DNA of 8,006 nucleotides from Dehalococcoidia bacterium (lineage in GTDB: Bacteria; Chloroflexota; Dehalococcoidia; UBA1151; UBA1328): positions 1 to 8,006 of the forward strand of contig JASLNQ010000093.1 in NCBI GenBank assembly GCA_030745955.1. Direction: 5' to 3'. The position numbers and the translations under genes were made by a program. Position 1 is the first letter of the stretch. Every line of letters begins with the position of its first letter. This document shows, in pieces, positions 1 to 6,234 of the stretch. The notes under the pieces were generated by a model. The model was not told the DNA's origin. It did no database searches and saw only the letters and a list, made by a program, of their open reading frames with translations.

Positions 1-87
1 GCTGCCCTGGTGGACACGGATTCTAAGATGGCTGTTGGCGATCGCCGGGGCAAGGGAGTCGGCGTGCCCTCTGCGACCCTGCCCTGA
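1..87 (+). CDS. Possible 3' end of a rightward gene (partial)
   Basis: Frame 1 is open from the window edge to a TGA at 85-87 and encodes 28 residues ending in GVGVPSATLP. I do not recognise the family. Support is indirect: a perfect-stem hairpin overlaps and follows the stop codon, as expected at the end of a transcript, and the minus-strand endonuclease gene ends only 65 bp away, giving a plausible convergent arrangement. The stretch is short enough to be open by chance in GC-rich DNA, and another plus-strand frame is also open here, so the call is weak. Confidence 0.3.
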   Translation, partial: AALVDTDSKMAVGDRRGKGVGVPSATLP

Positions 88-106
88 TCCCTCCGCAGGG
101 ATCGGG
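83..106. terminator. Hairpin at the end of the left-edge gene, terminator-like
   Basis: GATCCCT at 86-92 and AGGGATC at 97-103 form a perfect 7-bp stem around the loop CCGC. The stem extends outward through one wobble and two further C-G pairs (83-85 with 104-106). No clear T-run follows on either strand, so it is not a canonical intrinsic terminator. Its position between a possible rightward gene and the 3' end of the leftward endonuclease gene suggests transcript termination or 3'-end protection. Confidence 0.35.
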
Positions 107-152
107 AAATCGTGTGTACACGGTTGGGTGGTGCCGAAGAGTCCGGTGCCAG

Positions 153-773
153 CTAGTCCGATGGAGGCCCGTTCAGGAGTGCGCTCAGCGAGTATTCAGC
201 CTCAAGCCGCCCATCGAGCTCCAGCCTGTGTGTGCACAACGTCACGTGGTTGTGGTCGCACGTTGCCAGCACCTGTTCGAATCGGTCGACCGATGTGTTC
301 CCGAACAGCAGCAGAACGGGCAGCACGTGCCGCCGCTCGGCCTGGAAGATCGCCGCCTGGTACCACAGCGCCTGTCTGAGCCCTTCCGACCACGAATCGG
401 CACGTTCTATCTCCACGACATGGGTCGGGAACTTTGAACTGAACCCGATTAGCAGGTCGGCGCGTTCCTTGCCGGTCCACATCTGCGCCTGCTCTATCAC
501 GTTGATCCCGGCAAGCCGGATAATCCGGGTCACCTCTGCCTGGATTTCAGCCTCGGCCTTTTTCGGAATTCCCTGTGCCGCATCGAAGCCCTTCATGATC
601 CCGTCTTTGAGCGTGGCATGCGACAGGTTGAACTGCGATTCCCATGCCTGGTACAGGACCGACTTTCGTGTGTTGCTGAGCTGCGACCAGCCGGCAGCCT
701 CCGCCTCGCGTTGAACCGTCGAGACGATCATTTCCCGTTCATCATCAAGCAGCTCAGTCAGTGTCCGCGTCAT
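153..773 (-). CDS. Probable type II restriction endonuclease, PD-(D/E)XK-like with an ExE core
   Basis: This 206-residue protein is probably the nuclease partner of the methyltransferase immediately upstream. A likely catalytic core spans residues 100-140: D106 in the strand RADLLIGF, then E121 and E123 in VVEIE, followed by a helix with W128 and Q134 (SWSEGLRQALWYQ). D plus E-x-E is the arrangement known from BamHI, where Glu replaces the usual Lys, so it may still be active. The N-terminal 70 residues look helical. I start it at the ATG at 773: the longer reading frame from 866 translates DNA already coding for the methyltransferase C-terminus. The start overlaps the methyltransferase stop by 20 nt, so translation is probably coupled; no strong Shine-Dalgarno is visible. 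Function rests on gene context and motif; the recognition sequence is unknown. A degenerate, inactive nuclease is the alternative. Confidence 0.72.
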   Translation of the reverse strand: MTRTLTELLDDEREMIVSTVQREAEAAGWSQLSNTRKSVLYQAWESQFNLSHATLKDGIMKGFDAAQGIPKKAEAEIQAEVTRIIRLAGINVIEQAQMWTGKERADLLIGFSSKFPTHVVEIERADSWSEGLRQALWYQAAIFQAERRHVLPVLLLFGNTSVDRFEQVLATCDHNHVTLCTHRLELDGRLEAEYSLSALLNGPPSD

Positions 774-1710
774 GATTTCTTGATCGCCGGAGGCTTGAAT
801 TTTTTCCGGTAGCGTGCGCCGCAAGTCGCAACTGCGCCAGCTCGACATACTCAGAAGATACGTCATACCCGACGAAGTGACGGTCAGTCTTCACCGCCGC
901 AAGCGCCGTCGAGCCAGTCCCCATAAACGGATCTAGCACCACCTCATTCGCGAACGAATAGAGCTCGATCGCACGCCGGGGCAACTCCTCCGGGAACGGT
1001 GCCGGGTGCCCGGCCTGCTTCGCCGACTGTGGTGCGAATACCCAGACGCTCTTCGTGAACTCCAGGAACTCGTCCTTCTTGATCGTCGACTCCCGTCCGG
1101 CGAGTGGTTTCCTCCCGAACGGTGCCTTCTGGAAGACGAGGATGTACTCATGCGTATCGCGGAGAGTCGGATTCGACGGCGACATCCAGCTTCCCCACGC
1201 CGTCGACGTGCCCGCACCCGCCGACTTGTTCCAGATGATCTCGCCCCGCATGTGAAATCCGGCGAGCGCCGCCTGCTCGATGATGTATGCATGCAGCGGG
1301 ATGTAGGGTTTGCGGCCCAAATTAGCGACGTTCACCAGGGCGCGGCCACCATCGACCAGCACCCTGAACGTTTCGCGCATCACGTTGCCGATCAGCGTCA
1401 TGTACTGGTCGTGCGTCAGGTCGTCGTCGTAGTCCTTCCCGACGTTGTAGGGAGGTGACGTGATCATGAGGTGGACCGAGCGGTCGGGCAATTCACCCAT
1501 GTCCTCGCTTGAGTGAGTGAAGAACCGGTCGAGCATGCCTGCGGGAACTGCCTGCTCGGGTTCGGGCTTCCGGTCGAGGCTTTCCCGGTCACCGGGCTGG
1601 AGAGCACGCGCGTAGTACTCGGAAGAATCGTGGCTGAATCTTCCGTTCGTCCCGAACGACGATGTGCTAGTCGGCCGCTGCTTCGGTGTGGTCTTTGATC
1701 GACGTGGCAT
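754..1710 (-). CDS. Site-specific DNA methyltransferase, beta class (N4-cytosine or N6-adenine)
   Basis: The protein transfers a methyl group from S-adenosylmethionine to an exocyclic amino group in a short DNA target, protecting host DNA from the neighbouring endonuclease. From the ATG at 1710 it has 318 residues. The catalytic motif IV, TSPPY, is at about 84-88, and the SAM-binding LDPFMGTGST is at about 259-268, followed by the motif II-like VGYD. Catalytic motif before SAM motif is the beta-class order, and SPPY is most often seen in N4-cytosine enzymes, though N6-adenine enzymes with it exist. Conserved stretches such as NPTLRDTHEYILVF and RRAIELYSF also fit the family. A GTG at 1740 would add ten residues; I prefer the ATG because AGAAG lies just before it and the N-terminus is not conserved. 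No specificity domain or separate controller gene is visible. Confidence 0.92.
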   Translation of the reverse strand: MPRRSKTTPKQRPTSTSSFGTNGRFSHDSSEYYARALQPGDRESLDRKPEPEQAVPAGMLDRFFTHSSEDMGELPDRSVHLMITSPPYNVGKDYDDDLTHDQYMTLIGNVMRETFRVLVDGGRALVNVANLGRKPYIPLHAYIIEQAALAGFHMRGEIIWNKSAGAGTSTAWGSWMSPSNPTLRDTHEYILVFQKAPFGRKPLAGRESTIKKDEFLEFTKSVWVFAPQSAKQAGHPAPFPEELPRRAIELYSFANEVVLDPFMGTGSTALAAVKTDRHFVGYDVSSEYVELAQLRLAAHATGKNSSLRRSRNHDADTD

Positions 1711-1740
1711 CTTCTGTATCAGGATGCTAGCAGTTGCCAC

Positions 1741-1757
1741 CCGGTTACGCGAACCGG
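1741..1757. promoter_or_regulatory. Inverted repeat upstream of the methyltransferase gene
   Basis: CCGGTT and AACCGG form a perfect 6-bp dyad around the 5-bp spacer ACGCG, 31 bp upstream of the preferred ATG and abutting the alternative GTG start. The position would suit an operator or an mRNA hairpin governing the restriction-modification pair; some methyltransferases repress their own genes through such sites. No matching second copy was seen, so the role is only a suggestion. Confidence 0.3.
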
Positions 1758-1827
1758 GATTGACCTACAACACCCCACCGGACGCTCTCGCGGACTAGTG
1801 ACCAACCGAATATTATCTTGCAGCACT

Positions 1828-1893
1828 CGCACCACCGTCGTGCTGAACCCGCACCACTGTCACCCAGCACCCGCACCATTGTCGTGCTGAACT
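1828..1893. repeat. Three 22-bp tandem repeat units
   Basis: Three consecutive 22-bp units begin at 1828, 1850 and 1872. Each opens with CGCACCA and has GTC at the same offset. Units 1 and 3 share GTCGTGCTGAAC at 1837-1848 and 1881-1892, exactly 44 bp apart, while unit 2 diverges there (GTCACCCAGCAC). The last unit runs directly into the arm of the palindromic repeat, whose outer end is the same GTCGTGCTGAAC sequence. The array may therefore have grown from that arm. Units are contiguous without spacers, so this is not a CRISPR array. Together with the insertion-sequence end and promoter it accounts for the gene-free stretch from 1711 to 2090. Confidence 0.75.
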
Positions 1894-1898
1894 TGATT
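1881..1898 (+). repeat. Left arm of a palindromic intergenic repeat, cut by the insertion sequence
   Basis: GTCGTGCTGAACTTGATT abuts the left end of the insertion sequence. Joined to CAGTATC at 3883-3889 on the far side, it reconstructs a 25-bp arm matching the inverted arm at 3961-3985 at 22 of 25 positions. This shows that the insertion sequence landed inside a pre-existing palindromic repeat. Confidence 0.8.
1890..1898 (+). repeat. Target-site duplication, left copy
   Basis: AACTTGATT directly precedes the left terminal repeat and recurs directly after the right one at 3874-3882. The shared run is 9 bp, whereas IS1595-family elements usually make 8-bp duplications; one base is probably a chance match at one edge, so the exact boundary is uncertain by a base. 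Confidence 0.85.
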
Positions 1899-1921
1899 GG
1901 GAATGATTCACTTGACGCACG
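1899..1921 (+). repeat. Left terminal inverted repeat
   Basis: It begins GGGAATGATTCACTT and ends GCACG. Against the reverse complement of 3851-3873 it differs at three positions (3, 16 and 18). Its inner part also supplies the -35 box of the likely transposase promoter. Confidence 0.9.
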
Positions 1922-1940
1922 GTAGTCAAACTGGTATCCT
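1912..1940 (+). promoter_or_regulatory. Transposase promoter with its -35 box in the terminal repeat
   Basis: TTGACG at 1912-1917 (5 of 6 matches to the -35 consensus) and TATCCT at 1935-1940 (4 of 6 to the -10) are separated by exactly 17 bp. The -35 box lies inside the left terminal repeat and the -10 just beyond it. Transcription would start near 1947, leaving a leader of roughly 145 nt before the transposase start. Confidence 0.55.
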
Positions 1941-2090
1941 ACTTACGTGGTTTCCGGTGAAGTGGGGTGTGTTCGATGATCTCGTTCACCTTGTCCACCA
2001 ACCGTTTTGGGAATAGTCGAAGTATCAATTCATCGTCCGGTAGTTCTTCCGGTTTCTTTGGCAAACGATGCTTCTGCGAGGGTTTCTTCG

Positions 2091-2987
2091 ATGCCTCAGA
2101 CATATGAAATGAACCTCATGAAACTGATGGATGAGTTCGGGTCAGAAGACGATTGCCGACTGTATCTGGAACGGCTCCGCTGGCCGAATGGTGTTGCGTG
2201 TATCAAGTGTGGCTCCATGTCCATCTCTCGCATTTCAACTCGCAATCAATTCGACTGCAACGACTGCCGGAATCGCTTCTCTGTCACCAGCGACACGATC
2301 ATGCACGATACCCACCTGCCGTTGCGAAAGTGGATGCTCGCTATCTACATGATTATCGAGGGTAAGAAATCTATCTCGGCGCGGCAACTCGGACGCACGA
2401 TCAACGTTGCCTACAAGACCGCTTGGCACCTTTGTCATCGCATCCGTGAAGCCTTGAAGACTCCCGATGCCTTGCTGTCCGGTGTTATTGAGGTTGACGA
2501 GACTTGGATTGGTGGCAGCGTCCAGGGTCGCGGACAGGGCTACAAGGGCAACAAGTCGATGGTCGCTGGCATCGTTGAGCGAGAGGGTGACATTAGGCTC
2601 GAACAGTTGCCTGGTGCTACGAAGAAAATCCTCGGTGACTTCATCGACCGTCACGTCTCCGAAGATGCCGAAGCGGTGTTCACTGACGAGTTCGGTGCGT
2701 ACCAAGACCTCGGGGACAAGTTCAAGCGACACGAGACTGTCCAGCACAAGCAAGACGAATGGGTACGCGGCGACGTTCACACCAACTCTGTCGAGGGTGT
2801 GTGGGCCTTGTTCAAGCGTGGCGTTGTTGGTTCGTTCCATGGTGTGTCTCGTAAGCACCTAGAGCGTTACCTTGATGAGTTTGAGTTCCGGTTCAACAAC
2901 CGAGATAACCCATTCATTTACCGGGATGCGCTCAAAGAGATCATTCAGGCTCCTCGTCTGACTTGGGACGATCTTACTGCTCAGTGA
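2091..2987 (+). CDS. IS1595-family transposase
   Basis: This 298-residue protein would catalyse cut-and-paste or copy movement of the surrounding element by acting on its terminal repeats. An N-terminal zinc ribbon is formed by C37, C40, C56 and C59, followed by a helical DNA-binding region (about 75-125). The ISXO2-like catalytic domain has D136 in IEVDETWIGG, D199 in VFTDEFGAY, and HTNSVEGVWALFKR at 230-243 supplying the third acidic or Asn/His position (H230, N232, E235). Length is normal and there is no frameshift or missing residue. I choose the ATG at 2091, not one 28 codons earlier at 2007, because GAGGG at 2078-2082 sits 8 nt before it and family similarity begins there. The gene runs tail-to-tail into the passenger gene with a 14-nt overlap. 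Confidence 0.93.
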   Translation: MPQTYEMNLMKLMDEFGSEDDCRLYLERLRWPNGVACIKCGSMSISRISTRNQFDCNDCRNRFSVTSDTIMHDTHLPLRKWMLAIYMIIEGKKSISARQLGRTINVAYKTAWHLCHRIREALKTPDALLSGVIEVDETWIGGSVQGRGQGYKGNKSMVAGIVEREGDIRLEQLPGATKKILGDFIDRHVSEDAEAVFTDEFGAYQDLGDKFKRHETVQHKQDEWVRGDVHTNSVEGVWALFKRGVVGSFHGVSRKHLERYLDEFEFRFNNRDNPFIYRDALKEIIQAPRLTWDDLTAQ

Positions 2988-3819
2988 TTTTCAGTGTGTT
3001 ATCGACCACATCCAGTCGAAGGTGAAACTCTCGTGTTAATCGCGCAAAGTCAAGTTTCACCTTTACTCTGACCGGAAGACTTGAGAGGCGATAGGCGTTC
3101 ATTTGCCCTTGAGATTCAGGTCTCATTGTGGATGCATCTTTAGCGTAGATATTCCCGTTGGGCAACCGGATCGCCAATTCCAAAATCACCTTCTCATTCA
3201 TTTTCAAACTACCAGTGTGTCTCTGGGGTGAACTAAATACCCCCATTACCAGCTCGGAGTTGCACCAAACACCAGTTGCCCTAACTAAAAAGATCCCGGC
3301 TTGATCGTAGAAGTCAATCGCTGATCTTACTAGTCCGATGTCGGCATCAGGCGAAGGTGTCTCAGGGTCATTCATGAGTTCAAGCGAAGCCACTTCGGCA
3401 AGCTCGTCTCCGGATTCGGTATTGCGTCCTTTGATTGATTCAGTGAATGCTCGTAACAACGTGATATTCGGTTGAACTCCTTGTTCTTCTTTCTCTAAGA
3501 TTTCTCGAAGTGCAACGTTATTTTGTTTCACTTCTCTTTGCATCCAAAACGGCGCAAGCGCAATACGAAACAGAAGCACCGCCAGCACAGCGGCGGGGAA
3601 AAACACCCATTCGTAATCACTCATTAGGAATCGCTCCCACGTCGTAGCGACCTCGCCATCAGGTATGTTGGGGTCGGGAACGAGGTGAGTGACAAACGTA
3701 AGAATTCCGCCAAATATGCCCGTGATCCAATCAGCGCGATCGGGTGCGCGCCAAACAACCATCTTCGCCCACTGACAGTAGTATTGACGCACATCGGTAA
3801 TAACTGACCTGAAAGACAT
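2974..3819 (-). CDS. Insertion-sequence passenger gene: two-transmembrane protein of unknown function
   Basis: I do not recognise this 281-residue family. Two hydrophobic segments are visible at about 32-48 (WITGIFGGILTFVTHLV) and 71-92 (WVFFPAAVLAVLLFRIALAPFW), separated by a polar loop of about 22 residues. A charged helical stretch that could form a coiled coil follows at about 94-113 (REVKQNNVALREILEKEE). The remaining 165 residues appear soluble, with alternating hydrophobic strands near 175-270 suggesting a beta-rich domain, probably cytoplasmic. The ATG at 3819 is the only standard start after an in-frame TAA; no Shine-Dalgarno precedes it. GATACT, 7 nt upstream, could be a -10 box for a leaderless transcript, but no -35 is evident. 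The gene lies wholly between the terminal repeats, converges on the transposase with a 14-nt overlap, and is more AT-rich than its surroundings. Cargo of selective value to the host, or a modulator of transposition, are both possible. Confidence 0.85.
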   Translation of the reverse strand: MSFRSVITDVRQYYCQWAKMVVWRAPDRADWITGIFGGILTFVTHLVPDPNIPDGEVATTWERFLMSDYEWVFFPAAVLAVLLFRIALAPFWMQREVKQNNVALREILEKEEQGVQPNITLLRAFTESIKGRNTESGDELAEVASLELMNDPETPSPDADIGLVRSAIDFYDQAGIFLVRATGVWCNSELVMGVFSSPQRHTGSLKMNEKVILELAIRLPNGNIYAKDASTMRPESQGQMNAYRLSSLPVRVKVKLDFARLTREFHLRLDVVDNTLKITEQ

Positions 3820-3850
3820 GTCAGCCAGTATCGCGCATCCACGCTGTTAA

Positions 3851-3873
3851 CGTGCATGAAGTGAATCATTGCC
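3851..3873 (-). repeat. Right terminal inverted repeat
   Basis: Read on the minus strand it begins GGCAATGATTCACTT and ends GCACG, matching the left terminal repeat at 20 of 23 positions. Unlike the left copy, it has TTCATG where the left has TTGACG, so it does not supply an equivalent -35 box to the passenger gene. Confidence 0.9.
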
Positions 3874-3882
3874 AACTTGATT
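3874..3882 (+). repeat. Target-site duplication, right copy
   Basis: AACTTGATT repeats the sequence at 1890-1898 immediately outside the right terminal repeat. The sequence continues into CAGTATC, so the copy also forms part of the interrupted palindrome arm. Confidence 0.85.
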
Positions 3883-3985
3883 CAGTATCCGTTCCGACGG
3901 GGAGTAACATCGGCACAAGCGAATTCCCCAGTCCGAGAAACGGGTTGCCGCGTCGGTCACGATACTGAATCAAATCCAGCATGAC
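3883..3985. repeat. Remainder of the palindromic intergenic repeat
   Basis: TTGATTCAGTATC at 3877-3889 is perfectly inverted as GATACTGAATCAA at 3961-3973. The right arm goes on to ATCCAGCATGAC (to 3985), which pairs with the GTCGTGCTGAACT sequence now stranded on the left of the insertion sequence. After four unpaired bases on each side, CCGACG (3894-3899) pairs with CGTCGG (3951-3956), so the arms reach roughly 35 bp around a loop of about 50 bp. Without the insertion the element would be about 121 bp. It ends 29 bp beyond the stop codon of the Fe-S oxidoreductase gene and could act as a terminator or mRNA-stabilising hairpin. From memory, its arms resemble a widespread class of bacterial intergenic repeats often mis-translated as MLDLIQY-like peptides. 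Confidence 0.75.
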
Positions 3986-4014
3986 GGTAGCCTGTTTTCG
4001 ACATCCGCTGGCCG

Positions 4015-6105
4015 CTAATCCGTCGCCCGGTCGAGAATCGTGATCAGGTCGACGGCGCGTTTGTCGTCCTCCTGGCCCTTTGCCGTGATCCCCTCGTCGA
4101 ACATCTGGATGCAGAACGGGCACGACACGGCGACGGTCCCGGCACCGGTCTCCAGGAACTGCTCGGTGCGCATCTGGTTCACCCGCTCGCCATCCTCCTC
4201 CATCCACATCCGTCCACCGCCCGCCCCGCAGCAGAACGACCGCTCCCGGTTCCGGTCCATCTCGACGAAATCCAGCCCCGGTATCGAGCTGATGATCTCC
4301 CGCGGCGCCCCGAACTCGCCGTTGTGCCGCCCCAGGTAGCACGAGTCGTGGTAGGCGACCGTCCCGATCTTCCCGATGCCCGCCTCGGTCGGCTTCAGTC
4401 TGCCCTGCTTCAACAACTCGCCGACAAAAGCCGTGTAGTGGACCACATCGTAGTTCCCCCCGAGCTGGGGATACTCGTTCTTGATCGTATTGAAGCAGTG
4501 CGGGCAGGTAGTGATGATCTTCTTCACATCGTACTTCGTGAAGGTCTGAACGTTCGATTCGGCCTGTACCTGGAACAGGTACTCATTCCCGAGCCGACGC
4601 GCAGGGTCACCGGTGCAACTCTCCTCGTCGCCCAGCACGGCGAAGTCGATACCTGCCTTTTTCAGCACCGACGCCATCGCCCGGGTCGTGTCGACGCCAC
4701 GCTGGACCAGTGCGCCGGAGCAACCGACCCAGAAGAGCACCTCGGAATCGGGCTTTTCTGCCAGCGTGGGAATATCCAGACCGTCCATCCACGACGTGCG
4801 GGTGAGGGTCGTGCCGCGCCACGGGTGGCCGCGCTGCTCGATCGACTGCATGGCCGACATTGCCGTGTCGGGGGTGCTCGCTTCTTCAAGGGTGAGGAAT
4901 CGCCGCATATCGACGATCGAGTCGATGTGGTTGATCTCCACGGGGCAGGCATCAAGGCACGCCGCGCAGGTCAGGCAGCTCCACAGTACTTCGTCACCCG
5001 CCGAGTCGTGGACCATCGATACGGCCGGGGCCGGAGCGTTTTCCCCGGCTGGCGTCCCGAGTAAAACCGGACTGCGTTCCTCCATGTAGCCCCGCATGCC
5101 CTGGATCAGCTTCCGGGGGGATAGCGGCTTGCCAGACAGGTGGGCCGGACAAACGTCCTGGCAGCGCCCACAGTTCGTACAGGCGTCGTAGCCAAGGAGC
5201 TGGGTCCACGCCAGGTCGGGCAGGTCTTTCGCACCGAATGTTTCGAGCGTCTCGAAGTCGCCCATCGGTTTGAGGGCTCCACGCGAGCGCAGGTTCCGGT
5301 AGTACCAGTTCATCGGGCTCACGATCATGTGGGTCAGTCGGCTGAAGCGAGCTGCTGCATAGACGATCGCACCCAGGAAGATTCCGGCGTGCAACCACCA
5401 GGCCACGGCGTGCAGCGTTTCGAGTGCCGTAAACGTGAACCCGATCCCGATCAGGGCCTTTGCCACGACCCACCCGATCGGCGACCAACCGGCGACCGAA
5501 GTGTCGTAGTAAATCGAAGCCGGGTTCAGTTCCGTCGCACCAATCCGGAGCGCCTCGATCAGGAAGCCGCTGATCAATATGGTGAACAGAAAGACCAGCA
5601 CGACCCCGTCGTCGAGCACCGTATTCAGACGACCGGGGCGAATTACATAGCGTCGCCACAGAGCCATCGTAAGACCGAGCGCGGCAAGTCCACCTCCAAA
5701 CACGTCCCACGTAAATCCAAGCGGTATCCGGGCATGCACTGTCGGCCAGGTCCAGTTGAGGTACTTTTCGGCGTTGAACTCGAGCGCGGCGATTGTCGTG
5801 GCGATGAGCAGGATGCCGAATCCCCAGAAGATCGCGAGGTGCATGATTCCGGGGTAGAGGTCACGCTTTCGTACGAACTGCCGGTGCGCGAGAAGACCGG
5901 CTGCGGCGAATGCGAGAAACGCCTTCCAGCGTTCTGACGCCGGACCGAGATCCGGGTCTGCGCCGGCCGTGTGCCACATTCGCCACCGGCGACGTAGCGC
6001 GTAAACGATCGCGGCCAGTGCGACCGGAGCCACCAGGTACACCAGCGCGCCGGCTAACGGGTATCCGATATTCCAGAAATCTGAACGGCCAGCGTACTCA
6101 GGCAT
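4015..6105 (-). CDS. Membrane-bound HdrD/FadF-like Fe-S oxidoreductase (probable ETF:menaquinone oxidoreductase type)
   Basis: The 696-residue protein fuses a membrane cytochrome-b-like module with an HdrD-like module. Residues 1-260 are NarI-like, with about six hydrophobic segments (near 15-36, 62-74, 87-108, 134-150, 166-186 and 213-255) and candidate haem-ligand histidines H74, H89, H232, H239 and H259. Two 4Fe-4S motifs follow: C309/C312/C315 with C319, and C377/C380/C383 with C387. Two cysteine-rich CCG domains complete it. The second is canonical (C589, C625-C626, C662, C665). The first has a single Cys at its centre (C462, C497, C534, C537; EESCTGD). Proteins with this architecture are known or proposed to pass electrons from EtfAB and acyl-CoA dehydrogenases to menaquinone; the precise donor cannot be read here, and no etfAB or acyl-CoA dehydrogenase gene adjoins. 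Start at the ATG at 6105; AGG lies about 13 nt upstream. HdrD-like or lactate/glycerol-3-phosphate oxidoreductase subunits are alternatives. Confidence 0.88.
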   Translation of the reverse strand: MPEYAGRSDFWNIGYPLAGALVYLVAPVALAAIVYALRRRWRMWHTAGADPDLGPASERWKAFLAFAAAGLLAHRQFVRKRDLYPGIMHLAIFWGFGILLIATTIAALEFNAEKYLNWTWPTVHARIPLGFTWDVFGGGLAALGLTMALWRRYVIRPGRLNTVLDDGVVLVFLFTILISGFLIEALRIGATELNPASIYYDTSVAGWSPIGWVVAKALIGIGFTFTALETLHAVAWWLHAGIFLGAIVYAAARFSRLTHMIVSPMNWYYRNLRSRGALKPMGDFETLETFGAKDLPDLAWTQLLGYDACTNCGRCQDVCPAHLSGKPLSPRKLIQGMRGYMEERSPVLLGTPAGENAPAPAVSMVHDSAGDEVLWSCLTCAACLDACPVEINHIDSIVDMRRFLTLEEASTPDTAMSAMQSIEQRGHPWRGTTLTRTSWMDGLDIPTLAEKPDSEVLFWVGCSGALVQRGVDTTRAMASVLKKAGIDFAVLGDEESCTGDPARRLGNEYLFQVQAESNVQTFTKYDVKKIITTCPHCFNTIKNEYPQLGGNYDVVHYTAFVGELLKQGRLKPTEAGIGKIGTVAYHDSCYLGRHNGEFGAPREIISSIPGLDFVEMDRNRERSFCCGAGGGRMWMEEDGERVNQMRTEQFLETGAGTVAVSCPFCIQMFDEGITAKGQEDDKRAVDLITILDRATD

Positions 6106-6234
6106 GCCCCGATCTTGTCCTCATCACGACTGCTCTCGTTGCGATCGTCCCGGCCACTGACAGCCCCGCCAGGACCGGATGCCGATGGATACCGGCAGTT
6201 TACGGATCACCCACCACCGTGTCGTGCCCTCAGA

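Larger units (their letters stand above)
1899..3873 (+). mobile_element. IS1595-family insertion sequence carrying a passenger gene
   Basis: The 1,975-bp element is bounded by 23-bp imperfect terminal inverted repeats (20 of 23 matching) and flanked by a direct repeat of the target. It contains a transposase with the zinc ribbon and ISXO2-like DDE domain of the IS1595 family, plus a convergent second gene that fills the right half. Basic IS1595-family elements are about 0.7-1.1 kb; larger ones with passenger genes are known in the family. Both ends and both reading frames are intact and the target duplication is still recognisable, which points to a recent insertion and a possibly active element. 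The passenger half is visibly richer in A and T than the flanking chromosomal genes. Confidence 0.92.

Noticed and set aside
774..866. Longer N-terminus for the endonuclease, starting at 866
   Set aside because: This extension translates the methyltransferase C-terminal region in another frame; the ATG at 773 gives the usual short overlap of a coupled gene pair.
1828..1893. Regularly spaced repeats that might be a CRISPR array
   Set aside because: The 22-bp units are contiguous, without unique spacers, diverge strongly in the middle unit and lack any cas gene nearby.
2007..2090. 28-residue N-terminal extension of the transposase
   Set aside because: The ATG at 2091 has GAGGG 8 nt upstream and matches the start of family similarity; the extension has no recognisable character.
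3820..3850. Leaderless promoter for the passenger gene based on GATACT 7 nt before the ATG
   Set aside because: No -35 hexamer lies at 16-19 bp spacing, and the -10 matches only 4 of 6, so I mention it in the gene entry but do not call it a promoter.
3866..4342. Minus-strand 158-codon reading frame running from the Fe-S gene into the palindrome
   Set aside because: Most of it is another frame of the Fe-S oxidoreductase gene; its tail (MLDLIQYRDRRGN and following) is simply translation of the palindromic repeat.
4324..5064. Long plus-strand reading frame of 246 codons opposite the Fe-S gene
   Set aside because: It is antisense to a clearly conserved protein with intact Cys motifs and has low-complexity Arg/Val/Asp-rich composition typical of a shadow frame in GC-rich DNA.
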